A model generated the notes under the pieces. It was not told where the DNA came from. It saw only the letters and a program-made list of their open reading frames with translations, and made no database searches. Positions 56,868-64,000 of a stretch of DNA of 64,000 nucleotides are shown here, piece by piece. The DNA lies in the NCBI GenBank assembly GCA_937951615.1, contig CALFBH010000031.1, positions 86,255 through 150,254 on the forward strand, in the 5' to 3' direction. The position numbers and the translations under genes were made by a program. The stretch comes from an uncultured Saprospiraceae bacterium (GTDB lineage Bacteria > Bacteroidota > Bacteroidia > Chitinophagales > Saprospiraceae). Each line of letters opens with the position of its first letter. Position 1 is the stretch's first letter.

Positions 56868-57254
56868 CTACCCATAAGCCAGTGTTTCACTCACCGCCTG
56901 TACCAGTTCATCATTGTCAAATGGTTTGGTAATATAAATATCTCCACCGAGGTCATAGCCCTGCATTTTATCTCTATTTGTGCCTTTTGCCGTAAGGAAA
57001 ATAATCAGCATATCAGCATTCGCAGGATTGGAGCGGATGTTTTTGGCAACCTGAAAACCATCCATGCCTGGCATCATTACATCCAATACAATCAAGTCGG
57101 GCCTGAATGTATCAATATAACTGAGTGCTTCTAGTCCGTTATACGCTTTTTGAGTGATAAACCCGTTTTGCGACAGCAGAAAATCTACTGCTTTGACGAT
57201 GTTAGGTTCATCATCTACGACAAGGACTTTTCTATGTAGGCTGGGACGCGACAT
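56868..57254 (-). CDS. Single-domain response regulator (CheY-like)
   Basis: The 128-residue receiver domain has VLVVDDEPNIVK (acidic pocket), LIVLDVMMPGMDGFQ (phosphoacceptor Asp, about residue 56), FLTAKGTNRDK (Thr) and TKPFDNDELVQAV (Lys). No output domain is fused. It sits between acs and the divergently placed prpE-like gene, 337 bp upstream of acs. Receiver domains next to acetyl-CoA synthetase are seen in other bacteria, where a sensor kinase controls acetate use. No kinase lies in this window. Confidence 0.92.
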   Translation of the reverse strand: MSRPSLHRKVLVVDDEPNIVKAVDFLLSQNGFITQKAYNGLEALSYIDTFRPDLIVLDVMMPGMDGFQVAKNIRSNPANADMLIIFLTAKGTNRDKMQGYDLGGDIYITKPFDNDELVQAVSETLAYG

Positions 57255-57439
57255 GGAACTTTGTTTATGTGAACGGAGTTTTGATTGCCTTAAAATTACG
57301 AAATTTTAAATTAAACAAAAATTTTATTTCGTTTAAAGCTAAATTTTTACTAATTTAGATATAGATATATTTAGATGTTTTAGGAAAACAAGGGAGGCAG
57401 AACAAATTTACACAAGGGATCAGTATAAAGTTTGGCAAA

Positions 57440-57515
57440 GAAAAATGCTCTCGCTAAGGCGTAAAGATACCAAGAGAAAACAAACTTTGCGACTTTGCGT
57501 CTTTGCGAGAAAAAT
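57440..57515. repeat. CTTTGCGTCTTTGCGAGAAA hairpin repeat
   Basis: The left part CTCTCGCTAAGGCGTAAAG, ACCAAGAG and the right part CTTTGCGACTTTGCG, TCTTTGCGAG are partly complementary. Such CTTTGCG word repeats are common in several phyla. The right arm supplies the TTG of the next promoter. Confidence 0.6.
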
Positions 57516-57533
57516 AGCTGATTTATAAATTTG
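57503..57533 (+). promoter_or_regulatory. Bacteroidota promoter for the propionyl-CoA synthetase gene
   Basis: TTG at 57503-57505 (inside the repeat), 20 bp, TAAATTTG at 57526-57533, 25 bp before the start codon. Confidence 0.65.
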
Positions 57534-57558
57534 TCCTGCACTTCAAACCAACACAATT

Positions 57559-59460
57559 ATGATGACTTATAAAGACTTTTACCAACAAAGCCTTAGTGAT
57601 AAAGAAGATTTCTGGCGCAAGCAGGCCTGGGCAATTCGATGGTTTGATTTTCCGGAGAACATACTGACTCAAAACGAGCAGGGGTTTTATCGCTGGTATA
57701 AAGGTGGAAAGTTGAATACTTCTTATCTGGCATTGGATTATCATGTGGATAATGGTCGGGGCGAACAGACCGCATTGATTTATGATTCTCCAGTGACGGG
57801 TGCTAAAGCATCTTTCACTTATCGTGAATTGCGAGACAAGACGGCGCAGTTTGCAGGGGTACTCAAAAATCTTGGGGTAGAGAAAGGAGATCGGGTGATT
57901 ATTTATATGCCGATGATTCCTGAAGTGGCGATAGCAATGCTGGCTTGTGCGCGACTAGGCGCAGTACATTCAGTCGTGTTTGGTGGTTTTGCAGCCCACG
58001 AGCTGGCGATACGAATAGACGATGCCAAGCCCAAAATAGTATTGACGGCAAGTGGTGGAAAAGAGATTGAACGCATTGTGCCGTATAAGCCAATAGTAGA
58101 CGCAGCCTTTGAAGAAGCCACGCATCAGCCAGAGGCTTGTGTTTTGTTGCAACGCGATTTTGTACAAGCAGAAATGAAGCCAGGCAGGGACTACGATTGG
58201 ATGGAATTATTGGCGAAAGCCCAGCCTGCCGACTATGTAGAAGTGGCGGCGACTGACCCGCTCTACATCCTCTACACCTCTGGCACAACTGGCAAACCGA
58301 AAGGCATTGTGCGCGATAATGGCGGTCATGCAGTTGCCATGAAATTCAGTATGGAATATGTGTATGGTGTGCAGCCGGGCGATGTCTATTGGGCAGCTTC
58401 GGATGTCGGCTGGGTGGTCGGACATTCCTACATTGTATATGCACCGCTGATTCATGGTTGTACCACAATTTTATTTGAAGGTAAACCGATAAAAACGCCA
58501 GATGCAGGGACGTTTTGGCGAGTGGTTGAAGACTATAAGGTGAAGGTTTTATTTACTGCGCCAACTGCTTTTCGAGCCATCAAAAAAGAAGACAGCAAAG
58601 GGCTTTTAAAGCAAAAATATGATACCTCATCCTTAGCGCATTTGTTTTTGGCAGGGGAACGTTGTGATGTAGCGACTCTGGAATGGCTGCAAGACCTCCT
58701 GAACGTGCCTGTGATAGATCATTGGTGGCAAACAGAATCTGGCTGGCCCATGATTTCCAATATGATGGGTGTAGAGATGCTGCCCGTGAAGCCAGGCTCT
58801 TCCTGTCAGCCTGTCTGTGGTTATGATATTCGTATTTTAAATGAAGCGGGAGATGAATGTACAGCCAATGAAGAAGGCTCAGTGGCGATAAAACTTCCAC
58901 TTGCGCCAGGTTGTCTGCCTACGCTTTGGGAAAATGATGCGCGGTTTCAGGAGTCTTATCTAAGTGCTTACCCTGGCTATTATCTGGCGGGCGATGGTGG
59001 CTATAAAGATGAAGATGGCTATATTTTTATCACGGGGCGTATTGATGATGTCATCAATGTAGCAGGACATCGCCTTTCTACGGCTGAAATGGAGGAAGTG
59101 CTGGCTTCTCATGCAGCAGTGGCAGAGTGCGCAGTGGTCGGTATTCAGGATGAAATGAAAGGGCAAATTCCAGTTGGTTTTGTAGTGATAAAATCGGATG
59201 TCGACTTGACAGAAGACCGACTAGAACAGGAGTTGATACAAATGGTTCGGGATACAGTCGGACCAGTAGCTAGTTTTAAGCGAGCAGTGATTGCACAGCG
59301 TTTGCCCAAGACACGGTCGGGCAAGATCTTACGAAAAGCGATGCGTTATATTGCGGATGGAAAAGAATTTGCCATGCCTTCTACGATTGAAGATCCGGCA
59401 GTGTTGGAGGAGGTTTCTGATTTGATGAAAAGGAAGGGGATTGGGGTGGCTTTTGGGTAG
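57559..59460 (+). CDS. prpE: Propionyl-CoA synthetase-type acyl-CoA synthetase
   Basis: The 633-residue AMP-forming enzyme begins KDFYQQSLSDKEDFW and has YTSGTTGKPKGIVRDNGG, HWWQTESGWP, FITGRIDDVINVAGHRLS and TRSGKILRKAMR. The segment SSCQPVCGYDI followed by LPLAPGCLPTLW is typical of the PrpE/ACSS3 branch, whereas the acs gene here has different residues. It would activate propionate or another short acid. Propionyl-CoA is a product of branched or odd acyl-CoA catabolism, so it fits the degradative theme. It is transcribed divergently from the response regulator. Confidence 0.88.
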   Translation: MMTYKDFYQQSLSDKEDFWRKQAWAIRWFDFPENILTQNEQGFYRWYKGGKLNTSYLALDYHVDNGRGEQTALIYDSPVTGAKASFTYRELRDKTAQFAGVLKNLGVEKGDRVIIYMPMIPEVAIAMLACARLGAVHSVVFGGFAAHELAIRIDDAKPKIVLTASGGKEIERIVPYKPIVDAAFEEATHQPEACVLLQRDFVQAEMKPGRDYDWMELLAKAQPADYVEVAATDPLYILYTSGTTGKPKGIVRDNGGHAVAMKFSMEYVYGVQPGDVYWAASDVGWVVGHSYIVYAPLIHGCTTILFEGKPIKTPDAGTFWRVVEDYKVKVLFTAPTAFRAIKKEDSKGLLKQKYDTSSLAHLFLAGERCDVATLEWLQDLLNVPVIDHWWQTESGWPMISNMMGVEMLPVKPGSSCQPVCGYDIRILNEAGDECTANEEGSVAIKLPLAPGCLPTLWENDARFQESYLSAYPGYYLAGDGGYKDEDGYIFITGRIDDVINVAGHRLSTAEMEEVLASHAAVAECAVVGIQDEMKGQIPVGFVVIKSDVDLTEDRLEQELIQMVRDTVGPVASFKRAVIAQRLPKTRSGKILRKAMRYIADGKEFAMPSTIEDPAVLEEVSDLMKRKGIGVAFG

Positions 59461-59464
59461 TGGA

Positions 59465-59500
59465 AAGAATATCGAACAGAGGAATATTGAATGTTGAATT
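59465..59500. repeat. GAATATCGAACAGAGG word arm
   Basis: GAATATCGAACAG, GGAATATTGAATGTTGAA, the same word family as 11690-11805 and 12331-12566, between two convergent genes. Confidence 0.5.
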
Positions 59501-59828
59501 ATTTTTTAAACAAATCTATCAGCCATTGTGGGTCTCTGCGACTGTGAGAAATATTCACGATAGTTACTTCACAGCCTTCTTCATCAATGTGAAATATAAT
59601 CCTATAAGACCATAGTAATACACGTCGATAGGTTATGTTTTTATCACTAATATTATGAATAATGGAGTGGCGTGTCGGCATAAATGACAAACCTTCAATA
59701 GCATCTAAAATACCGTCTTGAACCTTCAGTGCTGCTTCTGTCGAAATATTCTCATAAATGTACAGCAAGATTTCATCAAGTTGATTCTCTACAGCTGATT
59801 CTACGATTACTCTGTAGGTTTCGTCCAT
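59499..59828 (-). CDS. ParE/RelE-superfamily toxin
   Basis: The 109-residue protein has the RelE/ParE fold pattern: VESAVENQLDEILLYIYEN, MPTRHSIIHNISDKNI, then YRRVLLWSYRIIFHIDEE and the C-terminal VNISHSRRDPQWL, which matches the ParE branch (Arg, Arg, Asp, Pro). ParE toxins poison DNA gyrase; RelE toxins cleave mRNA at the ribosome. Its ATG overlaps the end of the antitoxin gene by 22 bp. Confidence 0.88.
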   Translation of the reverse strand: MDETYRVIVESAVENQLDEILLYIYENISTEAALKVQDGILDAIEGLSFMPTRHSIIHNISDKNITYRRVLLWSYRIIFHIDEEGCEVTIVNISHSRRDPQWLIDLFKK

Positions 59829-60085
59829 GATTTGTATTTTTGACGAAGTTCTTCTACGCTTACAAAGTTGCCTTGTTTGGCAGAGGCAACACGGCGGTCA
59901 AGTTCGGTTTTCATTTCCTCAACTGAAGAAAATTGCGCTGTACCATCCATGTTATATCCCTTCACATTCTCGCTTGTACTTGCGATATGCGTACCCAATA
60001 TCGTATGTATCGCCTGTACAAAAACCTCGTCTTCCAAACGCTCTACATAATCATGTATTTGTGCTTTTAATTCTATTGTACTCAT
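59807..60085 (-). CDS. Antitoxin of the ParE-type pair
   Basis: The 92-residue protein is helical: IELKAQIHDYVERLEDEVFVQAIHTIL at the N-terminus and FSSVEEMKTELDRRVASAKQG then VSVEELRQKYKSW at the C-terminus. The arrangement of an addiction-module component with an N-terminal dimerisation helix and a C-terminal toxin-binding helix is typical of COG-level antitoxins upstream of ParE. No DNA-binding motif is obvious. The toxin gene follows with overlap. A -7 box, TATCTTTG, lies 30 bp upstream in a copy of the uvrA-tail repeat. Confidence 0.82.
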   Translation of the reverse strand: MSTIELKAQIHDYVERLEDEVFVQAIHTILGTHIASTSENVKGYNMDGTAQFSSVEEMKTELDRRVASAKQGNFVSVEELRQKYKSWTKPTE

Positions 60086-60114
60086 AAACTATTTTTTATG
60101 GTCTAATGATTTTT

Positions 60115-60170
60115 CAAAGATACGGGATTTTAGGTATAGATGAAAGTCTTCACAACTCCTCCTTCAAAAA
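60115..60170. repeat. 56-bp direct repeat, copy A (of the uvrA tail)
   Basis: 51 of 56 bases match 60827-60882. It contains the last codons of uvrA (FLKEEL and stop), GATGAAAG and CAAAGATACG. On the minus strand its distal end gives TATCTTTG, the -7 box for the ParE antitoxin. It lies on the far side of the PIN toxin-antitoxin pair. Confidence 0.8.
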
Positions 60171-60174
60171 GCCT

Positions 60175-60582
60175 TTACGACATCCTCACTTTAAACTCAT
60201 CCAAATCTATCACTTCTACAAGAGGGAACTCAACTTGATTCAGGCGGCGAAAATCGCTGTCGTGACTCACAATAAACAAGGCATTTGCAGCAATGGCACA
60301 ATCAACAAATTTGTTGTCATCTTCATCATCAAGTAATCTAAATTCGTAATAAGTATTGATGTGATTGATACTGTCACGGTTTTCTAATGTGGCCATAAAA
60401 GCCTGTGAAGCACGAACGCCCATTTTTTGTTCAATGATCTCAGCATATTCCATCAGTATTTCCGTGGTAACACAAAGCTCGTATTCGTTTTTAAGAAGAG
60501 ATTGAATAACCCAGTTGTGTGGTGATTTACGAGAGGCACAGACCAAGATAATGTTGGTATCCAAAACAACTCGTTTTTTCAT
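60175..60582 (-). CDS. PIN-domain toxin (COG1569-type)
   Basis: The 135-residue protein starts RVVLDTNIILVCASRKSP, with the first Asp of the PIN fold. The second and third acidic clusters are VTTEILMEYAEII (Glu) and LLDDEDDNKFVDCAIAANA (Asp), and FIVSHDSDFRRL (Asp) completes the set. It is of the COG1569 type, a predicted RNase. It follows its antitoxin-like gene by 2 bp. The pair is bracketed by 56-bp direct repeats that carry the uvrA tail. Confidence 0.9.
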   Translation of the reverse strand: MKKRVVLDTNIILVCASRKSPHNWVIQSLLKNEYELCVTTEILMEYAEIIEQKMGVRASQAFMATLENRDSINHINTYYEFRLLDDEDDNKFVDCAIAANALFIVSHDSDFRRLNQVEFPLVEVIDLDEFKVRMS

Positions 60583-60584
60583 GG

Positions 60585-60809
60585 CTATGCTTTTTTGCGG
60601 CGCAATTTGGTGTTAAGTATTTCTTCTATTTTTTGTTCATCCCATTTTTCTCTTTCCCATACCTTGTCTGCCTCATCCATGAAAATGTTAGCAAAGAAAT
60701 CTGAGAGGTTTTGCCGTAAACGTCCCAGGTCTTCTTCCGACAGGTCATGTCGAAAGGTCTTAATGATTTCTAATTGCGTATTTGTAAATGGTTGTACTTG
60801 CTGCTGCAT
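60585..60809 (-). CDS. Antitoxin-like partner of the COG1569 PIN toxin
   Basis: The 74-residue protein is acidic and helical: FTNTQLEIIKTFRHDLSEEDLGRLRQNLSDFFANIF, then KVWEREKWDEQKIEEILNTKLR. The motif of paired helices with DEAD(K)VWE is seen in small antitoxins directly upstream of COG1569 PIN genes. Gene order and 2-bp spacing support the pairing. It starts 53 bp from the uvrA stop codon. Confidence 0.85.
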   Translation of the reverse strand: MQQQVQPFTNTQLEIIKTFRHDLSEEDLGRLRQNLSDFFANIFMDEADKVWEREKWDEQKIEEILNTKLRRKKA

Positions 60810-60826
60810 AAGTATCTACTTTTTCT

Positions 60827-60882
60827 CAAAGATACGAGATTTTAACTATAGATGAAAGCCCTCACAACTCCTCCTTCAAAAA
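60827..60882. repeat. 56-bp direct repeat, copy B (the native uvrA tail)
   Basis: Copy B includes the real uvrA stop codon (60862-60864) and the last codons of the gene. The distal TATCTTTG (60827-60834, minus strand) is a -7 box for the antitoxin gene that follows. Confidence 0.8.
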
Positions 60883-63702
60883 CACCCCAGTATAACTCCC
60901 TTTCTTCTTCGCCACCTGCTCCGGCGTACCCGTACACAGCACCGTGCCACCCCGATGTCCACCTTCCGGTCCCATATCAATGATATAATCCGCAACCTTG
61001 ATGACATCCATATTATGCTCGATGACCAGGACGGTATTGCCGCGTTCCACCAGTTTATTCAGTACGCCGAGTAGTAGTCGAATGTCTTCAAAATGTAGTC
61101 CAGTTGTCGGTTCATCCAGAATATAGAATGTCTGTCCTGTATCGCGTTTAGACAATTCCTCAGCCAGCTTGACGCGCTGTGCTTCGCCGCCTGAAATCGT
61201 CGTAGCCGACTGGCCAAGCGTAATATAACCCAGCCCAACATCCTGCAAAGTCTTTACTTTTCGCTGAATTTTGGGAATTGCACTAAAAAATTCTACTGCC
61301 TCATCCACGGTCATATTGAGGACATCGCTGATGGATTTTCCTTTGTACAGCACGTCGAGTGTTTCGCGGTTATAACGTTTGCCTAGACAGGTTTCACAAT
61401 CCACTTGCACATCGGGTAGAAAGTTCATTTCTATCACCCGTCTGCCGCCGCCGCGACAGGTTTCGCAGCGTCCGCCTTTTACATTGAAAGAAAAACGACC
61501 TGCTTTATAGCCCCGTATTTTGGCTTCGGGAATATTGGCGTATAAATTGCGAATTGGCGTAAAAACGCCCGTGTAAGTAGCGGGATTGGAACGAGGCGTC
61601 CGACCGATAGGCGACTGGTCGATCTCTATCACTTTATCAATATGCTCTAATCCTTTGATGCTTTTATAAGGCAGTGGGTTTTTCCGACTTTTATAAAAAT
61701 GCTGTCGCAAAATAGGATATAAAGTCTCATTAATCAGTGAAGATTTTCCACTACCCGAGACACCCGTCACACAAGAAAAAGTGCCTAGTGGGATTTTGAT
61801 ATTGACCGACCTGAGATTATTGCCTTCTGCACCTTTCAGTTCGATGGATTCGCCTGTGCCTTTGCGTCTTTCCGAAGGCACTTCGATATTCATTTGTCGG
61901 GTCAGATATTGAGAAGTCAGGGTTTTCTTTTTATCAAAATCTTTCGGAAAGCCTTCTGCCACCAGTTCGCCACCCAACTTGCCCGCACCAGGTCCCAAAT
62001 CAATCAGATAATCAGAAGCCAACATGATGTCTTTATCATGTTCTACGACCAAAACCGTATTGCCAATACTCGCCAATTCCTTGAGGGCTTCTATCAATTT
62101 CTGATTATCTCTTTGGTGTAAACCAATACTCGGCTCATCCAGAATATAAGTAATCCCGGTCAGTTGCGAGCCAATCTGCGTAGCCAGTCGAATGCGTTGC
62201 GACTCCCCACCCGAAAGCGTTCGCGCAGGACGATTGAGGGCCAGGTAATCCAGCCCGACATGCAGCAAAAAACCAAGGCGCAGTTTGAGTTCTTTTAAAA
62301 TATCTTTTCCAATTGCCTGCTGACGTTCCGATAAATGAGGCTCTAAATGCTCAATCCAGTCTGCTAGTGCAGCAATGTCCATATTGGCCAGTTCCGCAAC
62401 ATTTTTTTCATGAATTTTAAAATGGCGCGACTCTTTTCTCAATCGCGTACCCTCACATTCCGGGCAGGCGATGATGGTCATAAATTCCTCCGCCCAGCGA
62501 CGAATGCTATCTGAAGCGGTATTGGAATACCAGCGTTTGATCATTTTTATCAGCCCTTCGTGCGCCAGATTATAGGCATAATCGTTTTTGCCGTAAGTGC
62601 TTACAATATCGTGTCCATCCTTATTGCCATGCAAAATTGTATTCAGCGCATCTTCGGGAATGTCCTTCACAGGCGTAGCAAAACTGAAGTTCATTTTCTT
62701 CGCAATCGTCCGCAACTGCTTAAACGTAATCGTATCCCGCACTTCGCCAAAAGGCGCAATACCCTGCTGATTAATCGACTTAGTATCGTCGGGAATGATG
62801 CGCTCCATTTCTACCTCATGCACCGTACCCAGCCCCTTACAATGCGGACAAGCCCCATAAGGTGAATTGAAAGAAAAGGCATTAGGTGAAGGTTCTTCGT
62901 AGGAAATACCGGAGTCAGGACACATCAGATGTTTACTGTATTGAAACACTTTGTCGCCCTCATGCTCCATAATCATAATCAGCCCCTTGCCCAGTTTGAG
63001 TGCTGTGCGCAATGAAACTGCCAGTCGATCTTTGCGATCGGGCGCAGCTTTCAATCGATCTATCACAACTTCAATATCATGGGTTTTATAACGATCAGTC
63101 TGCAAGCCCGGCTCCAGATTGACAATATCTCCATCAACCCGCACCTTAGTATAACCCTGCTTCCGCACACTCTCAAACAACTCTCGATAATGCCCTTTTC
63201 GCGCCCGTACCAGTGGCGCGAGCAACACAATTTTTTTACCTGCAAAATGATCAAAAATATGCCCGACCATCTGCTCTTCGGTATAACGCACCATCTTTTT
63301 ACCCGTGACATAAGAGTAGGCTTCCCCCGTCCGCGCATACAGCAAACGCAGGAAATCGTAAATCTCCGTCACCGTTCCCACGGTAGAGCGCGGGTTCTTA
63401 GAAGTCGTCTTCTGCTCAATCGAAATCACCGGACTCAGCCCCGTAATCTGCTCCACATCAGGACGCTCCATCTCCCCCATAAACTGCCGCGCATAGGCGG
63501 AAAAAGTCTCCATATACCGCCGCTGCCCTTCTGCATAGATGGTGTCAAACGCCAGTGAAGATTTTCCACTACCACTAATACCAGTAATCACCACCAGCCG
63601 ATTTCTCGGAATGCTGACGTCTATGTTTTTTAGGTTGTGTACCCTTGCACCATGTACGTGTATGTAGCCGGCGTCGAAGCCATTTTTTTTCGCTTTGCTC
63701 AT
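60862..63702 (-). CDS. uvrA: Excinuclease ABC subunit A
   Basis: The ATG at 63700-63702 (MSKAKKNGFD) gives 946 residues; a reading from 63741 runs through repeat words. Both ABC modules are complete: Walker A ITGISGSGKSSLAFD and VTGVSGSGKSSLINE, signatures LSGGESQRIRLA and ISGGEAQRVKLA, and Walker B ILDEPSIGLHQRDN and ILDEPTTGLH. The zinc modules are CPHCKGLGTVHEVEM and CETCRGGGRR..CETCLGKRYN. UvrA finds DNA damage for nucleotide-excision repair. Its 3-prime end is duplicated downstream (see repeats). Confidence 0.96.
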   Translation of the reverse strand: MSKAKKNGFDAGYIHVHGARVHNLKNIDVSIPRNRLVVITGISGSGKSSLAFDTIYAEGQRRYMETFSAYARQFMGEMERPDVEQITGLSPVISIEQKTTSKNPRSTVGTVTEIYDFLRLLYARTGEAYSYVTGKKMVRYTEEQMVGHIFDHFAGKKIVLLAPLVRARKGHYRELFESVRKQGYTKVRVDGDIVNLEPGLQTDRYKTHDIEVVIDRLKAAPDRKDRLAVSLRTALKLGKGLIMIMEHEGDKVFQYSKHLMCPDSGISYEEPSPNAFSFNSPYGACPHCKGLGTVHEVEMERIIPDDTKSINQQGIAPFGEVRDTITFKQLRTIAKKMNFSFATPVKDIPEDALNTILHGNKDGHDIVSTYGKNDYAYNLAHEGLIKMIKRWYSNTASDSIRRWAEEFMTIIACPECEGTRLRKESRHFKIHEKNVAELANMDIAALADWIEHLEPHLSERQQAIGKDILKELKLRLGFLLHVGLDYLALNRPARTLSGGESQRIRLATQIGSQLTGITYILDEPSIGLHQRDNQKLIEALKELASIGNTVLVVEHDKDIMLASDYLIDLGPGAGKLGGELVAEGFPKDFDKKKTLTSQYLTRQMNIEVPSERRKGTGESIELKGAEGNNLRSVNIKIPLGTFSCVTGVSGSGKSSLINETLYPILRQHFYKSRKNPLPYKSIKGLEHIDKVIEIDQSPIGRTPRSNPATYTGVFTPIRNLYANIPEAKIRGYKAGRFSFNVKGGRCETCRGGGRRVIEMNFLPDVQVDCETCLGKRYNRETLDVLYKGKSISDVLNMTVDEAVEFFSAIPKIQRKVKTLQDVGLGYITLGQSATTISGGEAQRVKLAEELSKRDTGQTFYILDEPTTGLHFEDIRLLLGVLNKLVERGNTVLVIEHNMDVIKVADYIIDMGPEGGHRGGTVLCTGTPEQVAKKKGSYTGVFLKEEL

Positions 63703-63714
63703 TTTTTTTACTGT

Positions 63715-63770
63715 GTAAAAAGTCGATGGTCGGCAGTCCATAGACGATGGCTTTTTTGTCTTTGCCTGAC
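63715..63770. repeat. ATCGACCATGG-family arm upstream of uvrA
   Basis: AGTCGATGGTCGGCAGTCC and ATAGACGATGGC words, with GACCATCGACTTTTTACAC next to the uvrA start on the sense strand. This is a degenerate arm of the hairpin family. Confidence 0.55.
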
Positions 63771-63883
63771 TAAGAAACTGCCTGAATTATCCTGACTAAA
63801 TGTAAACGGTGAAGATAGGAGGAATGTTTGGGAGTTTAGAGAACTTATGGTTTTGTGATATAAGGGAAGGCGAAAAAAATAAA

Positions 63884-64000
63884 CTACCCGTCGGGTGAAT
63901 ATTTAATCAGAATGTCCCATTTATGTAAATCTGGATTTCGGATAATTGATTTTCCAAGTTCTTTGAATTCTTTGTAAGTTACTTTTACCCCTTTTTGATA
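63884..64000 (-). CDS. C-terminal end of a protein of unknown function
   Basis: The minus strand is open from the right edge to a TAG at 63884-63886, 38 codons. They encode YQKGVKVTYKEFKELGK, SIIRNPDLHKWDILIKY and SPDG. Charge and strand-forming pattern look like real coding sequence. The family cannot be told from this piece. Confidence 0.55.
   Translation of the reverse strand, partial: YQKGVKVTYKEFKELGKSIIRNPDLHKWDILIKYSPDG

Noticed and set aside
60175..60809. Integrative element or prophage at the uvrA end
   Set aside because: The interval holds only two small genes and no integrase, so only the direct repeats and the module are reported.
1..64000. tRNA, rRNA, riboswitch or replication-origin features
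   Set aside because: I found no cloverleaf with CCA-type end, no rRNA stretch, no recognisable riboswitch core and no DnaA-box cluster by reading; a covariance scan would be needed to exclude them fully.

Overview
The window comes from a Bacteroidota genome, most likely a Saprospiria-like lineage. The lineage is inferred from the T9SS C-terminal sorting domains, the TAnnTTTG promoter boxes with TTG about 20 bases upstream, the A-rich leaders without Shine-Dalgarno sites, the very large secreted beta-rich proteins and the many four-helix-bundle and toxin-antitoxin genes. No rRNA, tRNA, CRISPR array, prophage or intact transposase was seen.

Layout. 1-4850 (minus strand) is a metal-handling cluster: an NHL-type lipoprotein cut by the window edge, a periplasmic protein with two HMA domains, an outer-membrane barrel, an HYC/CC/PP small Cys-rich protein, an AraC regulator with an N-terminal CxxC module, and a BNR-type lipoprotein with a His-rich loop. 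5023-6637 holds three small plus-strand genes (DUF1801, kinase-like, Uma2). 6765-18351 (minus strand) is an acyl-CoA catabolic cluster: two long-chain/isovaleryl-type acyl-CoA dehydrogenases (one fused to an SCP2 domain), an SGNH hydrolase, a beta-keto acid cleavage enzyme (BKACE), an enoyl-CoA hydratase, biotin-carboxylase and carboxyltransferase subunits of a methylcrotonyl-type carboxylase, and a TetR regulator with a clear operator. Two four-helix-bundle protein genes sit inside this cluster. 18519-26880 has a DUF234-type ATPase and two T9SS cargo proteins, the second broken by a frameshift in an 8-base homopolymer. 27550-37248 is mostly housekeeping: YifB/ComM ATPase, DUF1573, MOSC, a GT-C glycosyltransferase, an LtaS-like sulfatase-fold enzyme, a GH13 lipoprotein and HemA. 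37562-51480 carries three secreted paralogues (702, 1275 and 2310 residues) that end in the same Cys-rich tail, CCPxPNCFGIxxQQN. 51570-60809 mixes small genes and toxin-antitoxin modules with acetyl-CoA synthetase, a lone response regulator and propionyl-CoA synthetase. uvrA and a partial gene close the window.

The most unusual signal is in the spacers. Many hold long imperfect inverted repeats whose arms are built from short low-complexity words. The word differs from locus to locus but the two arms of a locus match each other. Four copies share a central palindrome, ATTTTGC-NNN-GCAAAAT. The arms have a strong polarity: G/T-rich after the upstream gene, C/A-rich next to the downstream start codon. 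Both four-helix-bundle genes lie between such arms, in the position of the hairpin loop, so the empty hairpins may be deletion forms of an element that carries this protein. The element has also entered coding sequence: both ends of the biotin-carboxylase subunit are encoded by repeat arms.

Other recombination traces are a 56-bp direct repeat of the uvrA tail around a PIN toxin-antitoxin pair, twin terminators around a VapBC-like pair, a 134-bp tandem duplication of the BKACE leader with its start codon, and a REP-like double hairpin inserted in frame in the glycosyltransferase.
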